This document shows positions 1 through 10,317 of a stretch of DNA of 64,000 bases, one piece after another. The translations under genes and the position numbers were made by a program. The DNA lies in the NCBI GenBank assembly GCA_025506515.1, contig JACCIX010000984.1:1-64000 (forward strand). Direction: 5' to 3'. Below the pieces are notes generated by a model. It was not told where the DNA came from. It saw only the letters and a list, made by a program, of their open reading frames with translations, and made no database searches. The stretch's first letter is position 1. Each line of letters begins with the position of its first letter. The DNA comes from Flaveria trinervia (lineage: Eukaryota > Streptophyta > Magnoliopsida > Asterales > Asteraceae).

Positions 1-49
1 AAAATTAAAAAAATTCAAAGAATTTTCCTTTAAAAAAAATTCTAAGTAT

Positions 50-345
50 CGGGTTGAAACGTCTGAACAGTATTCGAACGTCTCAACAGTGATGCGTCTA
101 AGTTAAGATTGTCTAAGGGAATGCCTTAGAAATTTTTTCCAAAACGCCTAAAATTGATGCCCTGAACAGTTGTAAAACGTCTGAACAGTAGTGATGCGTC
201 TACACAGTGTTGATGCGCCTACACAGTTGTCAAACGTCTAAACAGTTCAAAACTTCTCAACAATGATACGTATGGACTCTCTCGAACAGTGGTCAAACGT
301 CTGAACTGAAAACGTCTACACAGTGTTGGTGCACTAAACAGTAGT
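50..345. repeat. Short motif array CGTCTGAACAGT in leader of Z
   Basis: Roughly ten degenerate copies of a 12-base motif, best form CGTCTGAACAGT with variants such as CGTCTCAACAGT and CGTCTACACAGT, occur at irregular spacing. Several copies are preceded by a TGATG-like stretch. The array lies about 440-730 bases downstream of the PBS in Z. It is not protein coding. Confidence 0.8.
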
Positions 346-781
346 CAAACTCCTAACACTTGGACAATTTTTCAGCAAACTTCAACCCTAATGCATACAT
401 TCATCATGTTCATATGAAATAAATACCACTCCAATCTTCTGAATTCTTCAAATGTTGATGAAATCAATTGAAACTTTCCAATTAAGCGAGTTTTATGCCG
501 ATAAACATTCTTGTAATATCAATTTCTTCAATTTCAACAACAATCACTCAATTTTTGAAATTTTAGTCCGAAAACTTCAACTCTTTTTTGAACAACAAAT
601 TTACTTGAATTTGATGAATTGAACTGCTAATTGTGCTTCAAATCATGTTTCTGATGATGAAACACAACTGAAATTCATAGATTTTCAATTGAATTGGATC
701 TCAATCACAGATTCAGTGAGATTTTTGAGGTTTTCAAGTTCGATAAACTTCAAAAAGTCAATCACTAACAGCTTACCAACA

Positions 782-793
782 GCTCTGATACCA
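782..793 (-). other. Primer-binding site of element Z
   Basis: GCTCTGATACCA on the plus strand is TGGTATCAGAGC on the minus strand, complementary to the 3' end of plant initiator tRNA-Met. It lies two bases from the LTR end, as in element G. Confidence 0.9.
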
Positions 794-795
794 TT

Positions 796-1092
796 TGATA
801 TGATCAAATGAATCAATCTATGATGATTTATGAACACAATTCAAAGAAATTCACACAAAGTAATCAAATCAAACCAAGATATCAACAAGATTCACGTTTT
901 CATTAATATCAAGCTAAGAAAATTACAAGTATGAAAGCAGTTCGAATCTCTCTTTATCTACCTGCAGACTAAGCTATTTATACTGGAAACAAAAGTAAAG
1001 GAACTAACAATTACACAAATAGTTCCTATACTATTACAGAATGTTAAAAGACAAATAAAGACAACGTGTTAATCTTTCTTAGAGCACTAACA
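796..1092 (-). repeat. 5' LTR of element Z (297 bp)
   Basis: The LTR begins TGATATGATC on the plus strand and ends GCACTAACA, so it has TG...CA ends. A TATAAATA-type box lies on the minus strand near 972-980. The inner end is fixed by the PBS. The outer end is fixed by the point where homology to the extra ORF of A/B resumes. Confidence 0.75.
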
Positions 1093-1097
1093 CTACT

Positions 1098-2140
1098 ACT
1101 GACGAGCAAATTGCTGAAATGTTCAAGCTAAATCCTGATGAGATTGTCAAGGATGCTCCAACAGTCCAAGTTGAAAGTGACGATGAGCTCAACGACGTTG
1201 ATGAGATTGAGATAGAAGATGTCACAACCAACACTATCCAGAGTACACTGACATTGAAGGTGATGCCGTTCCCAATCTGGGCGACAAACTTGTCAGTGAA
1301 ACTTTTGAAACTCTGGAAAGAATAGAAGAAGAGTCAGACAAGATTGAAGATAAGGCCCAAGCCTCAATGCTAAAGTTAATATCAAAAGCTGAGTGGGCTG
1401 CATGCTTTGAAGAGATAAGAGCCCAACACAGTGCTTCAAAGTCGAGTGTCTATACCAAACTGTATAAAGTGAAGAAACATCATAAGGTGTCGGGCAAATC
1501 ATCGCGTGGGCATATTTTGAAGATCTCAACATTTATGCAGTTAAACGTGAGAAAGAGATCGAGTACTTCAGGTTCCCACACGACCTGAAGACTCTTCCTG
1601 GATTTGAGCTGAATCAGTTAGCGAAGCTGAAATTGCTATACGCTGATCCATGCAAGATGACTGGATGGTTTGAAGCAGCTCTTAAAAAGAGTACCACCCA
1701 ATGGGTCAACTTCAAACCTCAACAGCCAACGAGGTATCTCAGACGGTCTGCGGTTGATCCCATACTGAAAATCGAAAAAGTGCTGAAGTGGAGTCCACCG
1801 CGAACAATGTCAATATCCTTCTACGGGAGATGCCAGGACTTCACTCCACACTTTAAATGGTGGTACTATGATTGGAGGACACGAGAGCCAGTCATAATCT
1901 TGAACAAGAATGGTGTAATGGAAACCATCAGGGTGTTTGACCCAATGTGGCTCACAAACTTGTCTATAGATGATGTATACACATTATACAGTGGCCACTA
2001 TTCTATATGACTTTAAAGATATTGTAGAAGCTCTACAATTCCAGAAATGATACGACTCTGCTTTGCTTTTGAGATACACACAGGCTTCACAAGAGAAGAG
2101 AAGTACAAGAAGTATGAGAGGTTATAAAGATGGTAAGACA
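1098..2140 (+). pseudogene. Extra ORF of element A, C-terminal domain, frameshifted
   Basis: This matches the C-terminal part of the extra ORF of B along its whole length. It starts with an acidic stretch (residues like ESDDELNDVDE at 1160-1215). A block with KAEWAACFEEIRAQ and YTKLYKVKKH follows at 1387-1480. The frame is lost near 1500. Homology resumes in another frame with a block containing GWFEAALKK, DFTPHFKWWYYDW and FDPMWLTNL (1633-2010). The reading frame stops at 2008-2010, while homology continues in other frames to about 2140, just before the polypurine tract. The function is unknown. The acidic stretch and lack of an obvious membrane segment argue against a typical envelope protein. 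Confidence 0.75.
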
Positions 2141-2155
2141 TTAGATGAACTAGGT

Positions 2156-2168
2156 CCAAGGGGGAGTT
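2156..2168 (+). other. Polypurine tract of element A
   Basis: CCAAGGGGGAGTT lies directly before the LTR start TGTAGG. It corresponds to the minus-strand tract of element B at 10293-10305. Confidence 0.88.
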
Positions 2169-2875
2169 TGTAGGTACATGTGTCCCTAGTTTCTGAACTT
2201 AATGTAATATGTCTTTAATGTCTTACACTTATGTAATAGTTGGGTACTTAATGAAATGTAAATGTTGGTTTTGATTATAATGTATCATATTTCATTAACG
2301 AGTTGTTTAACGCATATTAAATTGATTATATTAGGTTTGTGGTTGTTTTCAACTAGTATAAAAATGTAATAATATTGAATACATTCAAACTTAGTAAGAT
2401 GAAGTTCTCATGCGTCCGAATGGACCATGCACCCCAATAGTGGCCATGCGTCCGAATGGCCATACGACTAAGTGTCCATGCGCCTAAATGGTCCATACGC
2501 CTGAACAACTTCATACGAATGATTCAGTCGCACGACTGAGCACTCAGTCATGCGAATGGATCAACCGCATGCCTCAATCGCCCGAATGAGCAACCCTAAC
2601 CTATAAATACCACCTAATTCATGGAAAAACGCAAGCATTGAACAGATTTCGACTCCAGACATACCCTAGCCGCCCAGAGACCTCTAAGATCATACTCCAA
2701 GTTCATAGATCGTAGTAGATCGATTCCTAATCGATTCTTAACGTTAGATTCAATACATAATTGTTTCTACGTGCGTTCCACTGATTGGATCGCTAATCGA
2801 ATAGGATTCCGCACTATTTGATTTGGTATACACGTTAATCAGTTAGTATTTCATTTGAGTACACGATCTCTAACA
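2169..2875 (+). repeat. 3' LTR of element A (707 bp)
   Basis: It runs from TGTAGGTACATG to ATCTCTAACA. It is homologous to the LTRs of A' (inverted) and B. It has a TATA box TATAAATA at 2602-2609. Between 2430 and 2600 lie copies of the family motif (CGTCCGAATGG and TCAGTCGCACGACTGA-like forms). Confidence 0.87.
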
Positions 2876-2904
2876 CTTTAACTTTACATTAACCTGTTTT
2901 ATTA

Positions 2905-3135
2905 GTGCGAATGAAGGTGTGCGATTGGGCTATTCGGGCGATTGAATTATGTGGATGGTTCAATGTGCGACTGAACTAATGCGGATGGCTCAGTCGGGCG
3001 AATGAACTAATGCGGTTGAACAATGCGAATAGTCTTCTCAGTCGTACGAATGGGAGTATGAATGAGTCCGATCGTGCGTATGGGGAATGTGTATGACCTC
3101 AGTCGTGCGATTGAGTCAATCGTGCGACTGAACCT
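2905..3135. repeat. Family motif array in leader of A'
   Basis: Many degenerate copies of GTGCGATTGAG, GTGCGACTGAA and GCGGATGGCTCAGTCG forms are present. The matching position in element B (22441-22770) also holds an array. No reading frame is conserved. Confidence 0.8.
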
Positions 3136-3342
3136 GCTGGATTTCGAAAATTCATAGATTTAAGGTGTTTGGATGCAAAACACGAATTTCTTGCTAACCC
3201 TAATTCCTGTATGCCGGAAAAACTAAACTTTACGATCAAGAGACGTCTAAAACCCGATTTGACATTAAAGATTGCGTTTTTTAGTGTAAAAACACAATTT
3301 TTATATCAAAATGATTAAATCACACGTAAATCTAGAGCCAAA

Positions 3343-3354
3343 GCTCTGATACCA
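3343..3354 (-). other. Primer-binding site of element A'
   Basis: GCTCTGATACCA on the plus strand, complementary to the initiator tRNA-Met 3' end when read on the minus strand. Two bases (CT) separate it from the LTR. Confidence 0.9.
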
Positions 3355-3356
3355 CT

Positions 3357-4090
3357 TGTTTGGATCGTGTATTGGACGAATACTAACAGATTTACGCGTA
3401 TACCAAATCAAATAGTGCGGAATCCTATTTGACTGGCGATCCAATCAGTGAGAATGCACGTAGGATCAATAAAGATTGAATCTAAACGTTAAGAACGATT
3501 AGCAATCGATCTACTGCGATCTATGAAGTTGGAACAGGTTGCTAGAGGTCTCTGGACGGCTAGAGTACGTCTAGGTATTGAATTATTCAAGTGTCTTGTT
3601 TTTCCACATTTTAAGTGGTATTTATAGGTTAGGGTTTCTCAATCGTGCGACTGGACCATTTGCATGGTTCAGTCGTGCGATTGAGTCATGCGGTTGATCC
3701 ATTTGCATGATTGAGTATTCAGTCGTGCGACTGAATCAATCTCATGTTACAATCATGCAACTGATACAGTCTCCTAGTTTATTCGTACAACTGGTTCATT
3801 AGCATGAAGTTGTTCATGCGTATGGTCGATTAGCATGGGCCAATCGCATAAGAACTTCACCTGATTAAATTTGAATATGTTTCATAGTCATTAATTGATT
3901 TAGATATTATTCAAACAACCACAACCTATATAGTTAGTTCAATATGTGTTTACATACCAACCAATGAAATATTCAACATTATAAGCACAACCACATATTG
4001 TATTTCATTAGGTACCCATACATTACATATGTGTAAGACAATAAAGATATATTACATTAAGTTCAGAAACTAGGGACACATGTATCTACA
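3357..4090 (-). repeat. 5' LTR of element A' (734 bp)
   Basis: It runs from TGTTTGGATCGTG to ACATGTATCTACA on the plus strand. It is an inverted relative of the LTR at 2169-2875. A minus-strand TATA box lies near 3612, and motif copies (TCAGTCGTGCGATTGAGTC and similar) lie at 3640-3860. Confidence 0.87.
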
Positions 4091-5828
4091 GAATTGAACT
4101 TCATCCTTGTCGTGAATCTACTCTATACTCGAACACCGTTATCCGGACTTCAAGACTCAAATTAACAAAGGGCTTTTCATCTTTGAGACAATTAGAAGCT
4201 ACCTATACAACGAATTTGATTATCATCATCGTTTGAACATCAAACAAGTGTAATGTGGTCGCGACCTATACATCATCTGTTCTTGTGGTTTACATTTCAA
4301 TACCGGATAATTAAAATCACCTACATACTCGACTTTACATGGGGAATGAAAGCCCCATGATCATTGGCTTTAACAACAACGAATTGACCTTCAATTTGGT
4401 GCAAAATTGTTCTAGGGTTCTTGAGGTTTTGGAGTTCATTTTTTTTGAAATTGTTTCGTTTTAAGATTTAAAAACCACTCTTTACCAAGGGTTCGGCCCT
4501 TGGTCCACCGGTCACTTACCCGTTTCACAACCTAGAGGTCCCGGGTTCGAACCCGGGCAACCTCAACTATTTTTTTTGGACTTTTCTAGCTTTAAAAAAA
4601 CATAAAATTTCTGAAAAAAATATAAAAATCAATTTTGTAAATATTATTTATTTTTAAAGTCACTTATTTATTTTCTGTAAATTTATTTCCTTAAAATAGT
4701 TCAATATTTTTATAAAATAGTTTTTATAAATGTTATATTAATTTAATTTTATAAAATAAGACTCTAAATAATGATTTAAATCATAAAAATTATTATTTGT
4801 TCAAACATCGCTTTTACTTATTGATTAAATCATGATTATTTCAAATAAATATAAGAATGTATTTATACTTTGTGTTTAAGTTTTGTTAACTATTATAATG
4901 ATTTAAATTCATGTTAAATTACTTAATTGGTATAATTATGTTCTTCAAATTAAAATAAATGTGTTTTCATCGTTAACTTTTATTTGTCAAAACTCCAAAT
5001 CTTCCCTTGAAACCCTAGATCACGTCTAAACTTAACACTATTGTTGAACTTAATCTTGGAATAAATATGTTTAGGTGACTTGTAAAAAAGGAGATTGTTG
5101 GAGCATCATTTATTTCTTATTATTATCTTATATAAATATCATGTGAGTATTTCTATACCCCTTTTTCATATTTTTACTCTTCCGGGTGAAACATGTTACA
5201 TTATAACCCTTGCAGTTGTAAAACGTTTGATTCTTGTTAACCTATGGCAATTCACTTGTATGTTGTGGTAAGTTGATCTTAGTAATTACCATTTATTGAC
5301 GATTATATGTACAATCATTAACTTTTGCTAGCCTGGCGACGTCATAGATCTATGGGCTTGACAAGCCTGCTGGTTAAACCAAGTACACTTAGCTAATCAT
5401 ATAAACTTGTAAACGTTAAGACTTGTAAACTGTCAAGGTTTGATTGTGCATCTGTCTTACATCCCTAGTTACTTTGTTCTCTAACTTATGACATGAGTTG
5501 CCATCTTTTATATGCTTATGTATTGAAAACTATGGAAATCTCACCAACATATTGTTGACCTTTTATTTTTAACATGTTTCAGGAAATGCGCAAGTATGAT
5601 AGCCATCTTTGAAGCTTATTCGCACATAGGAATGGACCTAGTCAAATAAATGGATGAACTTGAAATATTACTTTTTAAACATGTTTTCCTTGTTTGAGAC
5701 TTATGCTTGTAATGTTTCATTTAGAACTTGTAATTATTATATTTGGGTTTATTAATAGTGTTATGTGGATGTGAACGATCTTAACCCTCACATCTCCACG
5801 TTTCAGCCGTCAAGGTTGGGGTGTGACA
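4091..5828 (-). repeat. Ty3/Gypsy LTR, partial, interrupted by A'
   Basis: On the minus strand it begins TGTCACACCCCAACC, a typical plant Gypsy LTR start. The 750 bases next to that end (about 5080-5828) are homologous to the same end of solo LTR H at 40041-42457, including the shared stretch GCTAGCCTGGCGACGTC. The other end is missing because A' is inserted at 4090. No coding sequence is visible. A tRNA-like block lies inside at 4484-4577. Confidence 0.65.
4484..4577 (+). other. tRNA-like block with two perfect hairpins
   Basis: Two inverted repeats occur: an 8-bp stem with a TTCGG loop (4484-4504) and the 18-bp palindrome CCCGGGTTCGAACCCGGG (4540-4557). The second contains a match to the RNA polymerase III B-box GGTTCGAnnCC. 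A T-run starts at about 4569. The first hairpin does not fit a D-arm, and the acceptor ends do not pair, so this is not a tRNA gene. It may be a tRNA-derived SINE fragment or a conserved LTR motif. Confidence 0.45.
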
Positions 5829-7710
5829 TACTAAAAGTGTCAACATGATGGTTGGTGAGTTCAATATTTTGTAATTCATCATAAACAATAGTGCTTGCAA
5901 AACATAAGCAAGTGTATTGATATAAATAGCTAGTCTAATATCATAAGTAATAACCATAGTGATTTTGCGATCGAAACTGACTGTGTTTGTTTGTTTGCCT
6001 TCCACCATGACATACCAAGTCATGACGTTGTTAGTCAGTTAGGAAACTATTTCACCCGCTTGACCTCTCGTCGTACGGGTGGGGCTTATCAATGTAAGTA
6101 TGCTTTCTCCTGCAAAAAAGAGAGTGAAAAAAGTAGGGCATTGAACTCATTTGCTATGCAAACAAATAGTATAATCGAAGCTAACAGTGAGTGAAAATTC
6201 AACCCTCAAAGGTTACCTAGAACATGTAACTACATAAGTATGTGTAACCAGAAAGCTTAACAAACCCAAGTTCTCAAACAACACATTGACCCAATGGTTT
6301 TGGAAAAACAATAACACAATTGACCTAGTTGACCCGTTTGACATGTTAAATGAAATATCATTTGATCAAGTATAGTAACTCATTACTCATAATTATCACG
6401 CAAGCTATTCCTGTATGCCATATTATGAATCTTAAGTTCTATCAAAATCATCATACTAACATAGATTATCATACAACACATGCAAATCCCAATCAATCAT
6501 CATGCTCAACATAAATATAATTATCACAACTAACAAATCACATTTTTAGATTTATCACGCACAACATGTCATGTAAAGGCACCCATGACTTCAAATCCTA
6601 AACCCTCACAATACTATTCAGTAGGGGCTTCAGATCTTAACATCATATACATGCCCATTTCACAAGATCCAATGATTCACATCAATAAAGTTTCCATTTC
6701 GAGAAAGTAACACCCTACAACCAATCTATCATCCAATTCAATCATGAATTCATCAATTTTATACCTAATCTATTTCATAGCAATCATCTAGGCATGATAA
6801 ACATCAACAATTTATTAAATTCCCAATTCTCACACATAAAAGTTTCTACTTATAGTAATGTATGCACAACACGTTGATTTCATGGAATTATCGCATAATC
6901 CACATAACTAGCATCAATACATTTCAACTAACATCATAACATCATCCAAGTACATCAATTTCAACTTTTTTAGTGTCAATTGAACTAGGGTTGTTCTTGA
7001 ATCAATAACCACAAAAATCAATCGAAATGTAACCTTAAATCGTGTAATGATCCACACTTGCACTTGCTAACGCATTGGAATGAATGAGATTAAGCAAAAT
7101 AGAATGTTCTTGAGAGCTTGGACATCAAAATCGCAAGGGATGGGGTGTGGGGTGGTATTCTCGCCCGCAAATGGTTAGGGGGCTAGGGTTGGGTTTTGTT
7201 AAACTTTAACTTTTGTAACAATTACAAAATAAACTCTTCTTAATTATATTTCATAAAAACTAATCTTTTTAACACTTTTTAAATAATTTTTAACTACAAA
7301 ACTCATGTATTATTATTATTAGATAATAACAATCTTATATCCCATTAAATAACAATACATGTAGATCATATTTCGTAATTTATCACATTATAAGGCAAAA
7401 TCCACAAATAATATTTAAAATTCATGAATCACTTAACCATATATTAATAATAAAAAAAATATTAATTAAGTTATTATTTGTTAACAAAAGTTAATTTTTA
7501 TTAGGTCACCAACGTTCAATGACAACTAGTTTGTGCTCACTACACATATATGCAATACCTAACAGAATTAACAAAGTTTGGCAATGGAAAATTACTGAAT
7601 GTCATGTTATCCTAATGTTGAAAGAATTTTTGTCCCAAAAATTACATTATATGGTGTGTTACATCACTGGTCTACTGCATTGACATAACAAAATCAAGTG
7701 AGTTGTCACA
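5829..7710 (-). repeat. Probable 3' LTR of Gypsy element C
   Basis: On the minus strand an LTR-like start TGTGACAACTC lies at 7710, just after the end of the integrase C-terminal region and a decayed polypurine tract (7711-7725). The 1.9 kb to the left is AT-rich with no meaningful reading frame, as expected of a long Gypsy LTR. Its outer boundary is uncertain; it may meet the neighbouring Gypsy LTR at about 5822-5829. Confidence 0.5.
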
Positions 7711-7744
7711 TCATCTCCATGTTGAAATAAATTTCGTTCTGAAA

Positions 7745-8960
7745 TTTAATTATTACCTTCTCTTGTTGTCGTGGTCATTTCGAACAAATGAGGATACTTA
7801 AGCTTCATTTGATCCTCACATTCCAATGTGAATTATGGTCCACGTATTGAGTTCGAACAAACTTTAACAATAGGTATCTTACTTTTCTTAAGAGTTTTGA
7901 TTTCACAATCCATTACCTCAACCAGTTCTTCAATAAATCGCAATTGTTCATATACTTGTACTTCCTCAAGTGGTACAACAAAAGTCTCGTCAAATAAACA
8001 CTTTTTTAAGTTCGGGATGTGAAAAATATTATGAACTCCACTCAACGAGTCAGGTATAATTGATACGCCACTAGACCGATTCTTTCGAGAATCTCAAATG
8101 GTCCAATGTATCTCGGATTAAGCTTGCCTTTTATGACCAATCGAGTCACATCTTTCCATGGTAAGACTTTCAGTAATACTTTGTCTCTGACATGAAACTC
8201 TAAAGGTTTTTTTCGCTTGTCAGCATAGCTCTTTTGTTAGTCTCGTGTTGCAGCCATACGATTTCGTATTTACACGATCTTTTTGGTAGTTTCATGCACC
8301 AATTCAAGGCCAGATAGTTGGCTATCACCAACTTCATCCTAACAAACTAGTGATCTACACTTTCATCCATACAACGCCTCAAATGGTGCTGCCTTAATGC
8401 AACTATGATAGCTATTGTTGTAAGAAAAATCCACCAAGGGTAAAGGAACTTCCTAATTGTTTCGATTTGACCATCGGTCTGCAGATGATAGGCAGCACTC
8501 ATATCCAGACGCATACCCAAAGATTTTTGCAATGATTGCTAGAATAGGATGTAAAACGAGCATCACGATTCAAAATAATAGAAATTGGTACACAATGTCG
8601 AGAGACCACCTCTTTCAAGTAAATCCGAGTTAGCTTATCCGTCTTTTCTGTTTCTTTGATTGCAAGGAAATGAGCGGACTTAGCTAGTCGATCCACGATT
8701 ACCCACATTCTGTCACAACCACTAGGAGTCCTGTGTAATCTCGTAATAACGTCCATAGAAATATGCTCCTACTTTCACAAGTGAATCTTAGGTTGTTGCA
8801 GTAACCCAAACGACTTCAGGTACTCATCCTTTACCTTAACACTTTCTCACGTATGTAGCTACATCCGCCTTCATTTTAGGCCGCTAATAGTGCACCTTCA
8901 GATCATGATACATCTTGTCAGAACCAGGATGTATAGAATAATTAGACATGTGTGCCTCAC
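7745..8960 (-). pseudogene. Gypsy C integrase with C-terminal domain, degraded
   Basis: The core starts near 8756 with MDVITRLHRT (first catalytic Asp) and the VIVDRLAKSAHF signature. The second catalytic site reads LNRDARFTS, with Asn (codon at 8568-8570) where the family has Asp. The third region reads AYHLQTDGQIET (8347-8532). The distal part (7833-8045) has NLKKCL and a VMD...PIVKV stretch typical of the region before and within Gypsy chromodomains. There are frameshifts and stops between the blocks. The protein would insert element cDNA into chromosomes; this copy is inactive. Confidence 0.8.
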
Positions 8961-8999
8961 TCATAACCAAGTCCTATAGATTCGTATAAGTGCACCCAA

Positions 9000-9630
9000 A
9001 GCCTATCCATGAAATAACAAATTCCATTGGCTTTCACTCAAATTGCTTATCCATCTTATGTAAGGATTCAATTTCAATGTTTTTAGTCTTTATGGTTTCC
9101 ACCTAAGCTTTCTTGATTTTTTCAGGAAATTAAGTGCTAATCATAAGATGCAAAGCTCGTACTCGTCGGGTTTAGTGGTTTACTTTCTCCATAAGGCGTT
9201 GGCAACTGCATTCGACTTTCCTGAGTGGTATTTGAAAGCACAATCATAATCATTCAACAATTCCACCTAGCGTCGCTGCCTTATATTCAGCCCTTTCTAC
9301 TCAAATATATGTTGAAGACTCTTGTGCTCGGTGTAAATAGTACTATCGTACAAGTAATGTCTCCAGATCTTCAAGGCAAAGACTACTGCACCTAGTTCCA
9401 AATCAAGAGTAGTGTTGTTCTTCTCATGCACTTTCAATTGTCTCGAGGCATAGGCTATCACTTTGTCACGTTGTATGAGGGCACAACCTAGTTCTTGGAT
9501 AAGCATCATAGTAAATCATAAAGTCATCACTTCCCTCTAGTAATGCTAATATCAGTGTGTTACAAAGTTTCTATTATAACAAATAAAAAGCGGCTTCTTG
9601 ACTTTCTCTCTATTTATACGTTGTGGCTTT
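9000..9630 (-). pseudogene. Gypsy C RNase H, degraded
   Basis: The segment 9297-9509 reads GCALIQRDKVIAYASRQLK, EKNNTTLDLELGAVVFALKIWRHYLY and TEHKSLQHIFE, the standard Gypsy RNase H block. TEHKS stands where TDHKS is usual. Upstream (9510-9630) the RT-RNase H connection is visible in other frames up to the point where B is inserted. Downstream, degraded sequence leads to the integrase zinc region. Confidence 0.8.
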
Positions 9631-9635
9631 ATAAG

Positions 9636-10292
9636 TGTGAGGACCGTGTACGTATGGAGTACTAACTGATTATGTGTGAAAGCGAATCAAATAGTGCGGA
9701 ATCCTACTTGATTGGCGATCCAATCAGTGAGAACGCAAACCTGATCAATCTAACAATTAAAGAAACATTAAGATTGAGTAGAAAATGATCAGATGCGAAC
9801 TATGAAGTTGGAATATACGGTCTGGACGCTCTGGACGGCTAGGTTATGATGGTATATGATATAGGTGTCAAAAGTCTCAAAAGTCTTGTTTTTCCACGAA
9901 TTAAGTGGTATTTATGGGTTTGTAGTCTTCATTCGTGTCACTGAACCATTAGCATGGTTCAGTCGTGCGACTGACCCATGCGATTGATTCCTACGCACGA
10001 CTGAAGGTTCAGTCGTGTGACTGAGTCATTCTCATGTTTCAATTGTACGACTGGTCCAGTCGTGCGACTGGTTCATTAGCATGATGTCTTAATGCGTATG
10101 GTCCATAAGTATGGTCCATTAGCATGAATAATCATACAACTTCAAACCTATATAATAAGTTCATATATATGAATTAAATATACATTCACATCAAAGCACA
10201 AATCATATATCATTATATCGTTTCATTACACATATGTAAGCCATGACAGACTTTTACATTAAGCACATAAACTAGGGACATATGTATCAACA
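9636..10292 (-). repeat. 3' LTR of element B (657 bp)
   Basis: It runs from TGTGAGGACCGTG to ATGTATCAACA. It pairs with the LTR at 22989-23647. It carries a minus-strand TATA box near 9908. Motif copies such as TCAGTCGTGCGACTGA lie at 9930-10110. Confidence 0.93.
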
Positions 10293-10305
10293 AACTCCCC
10301 CTTGG
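10293..10305 (-). other. Polypurine tract of element B
   Basis: AACTCCCCCTTGG on the plus strand, a purine tract on the coding strand immediately before the 3' LTR. Confidence 0.9.
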
Positions 10306-10317
10306 ACCTAGTTTACT

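Larger units (their letters stand above)
1..1092 (-). mobile_element. Copia-type element Z, 5' end only
   Basis: This is the 5' end of a minus-strand LTR retrotransposon that continues off the left edge. Reading leftwards it has a 5' LTR (796-1092), a PBS (782-793) and an untranslated leader. No gag reading frame is visible before the window ends. It interrupts the extra-ORF remnant of element A: sequence right of 1097 resumes homology with the C-terminal part of the extra ORF of element B. The five bases right of the LTR (CTACT, 1093-1097) are the expected target-site duplication, but the partner copy is off-window. Copia assignment rests on the Met-type PBS and on an LTR start resembling that of element G. 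Confidence 0.75.
1093..2875 (+). mobile_element. Copia element A, 3' end
   Basis: This is the 3' part of a plus-strand Copia element of the same family as B: the C-terminal part of the extra ORF, a polypurine tract and the 3' LTR. Its upstream part lies beyond the insertion Z and is off-window. Its LTR end abuts leader sequence of A', which runs the opposite way. Confidence 0.8.
2876..4090 (-). mobile_element. Copia element A', 5' end, inverted relative to A
   Basis: Reading leftwards on the minus strand it has a 5' LTR (3357-4090), a PBS and a leader, ending at 2876 where the LTR of A begins. By comparison with B, the leader is cut close to where gag should start. The simplest reading is that A inserted into A' in the opposite orientation and the rest of A' lies left of the window. 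The outer end interrupts a Gypsy LTR. Confidence 0.78.
7711..9635 (-). mobile_element. Ty3/Gypsy element C, 3' part of pol
   Basis: RNase H, integrase and a C-terminal chromodomain-like region of a minus-strand Gypsy element, in that order from right to left. The element continues at 23653 beyond the insertion B. ATAAG at 9631-9635 is the left target-site duplication of B. The order RT, RNase H, integrase is diagnostic of Ty3/Gypsy. Confidence 0.85.

Noticed and set aside
4484..4577. Functional tRNA gene
   Set aside because: There is a B-box and a T-run, but no acceptor-stem pairing and the first hairpin does not fit a D-arm.
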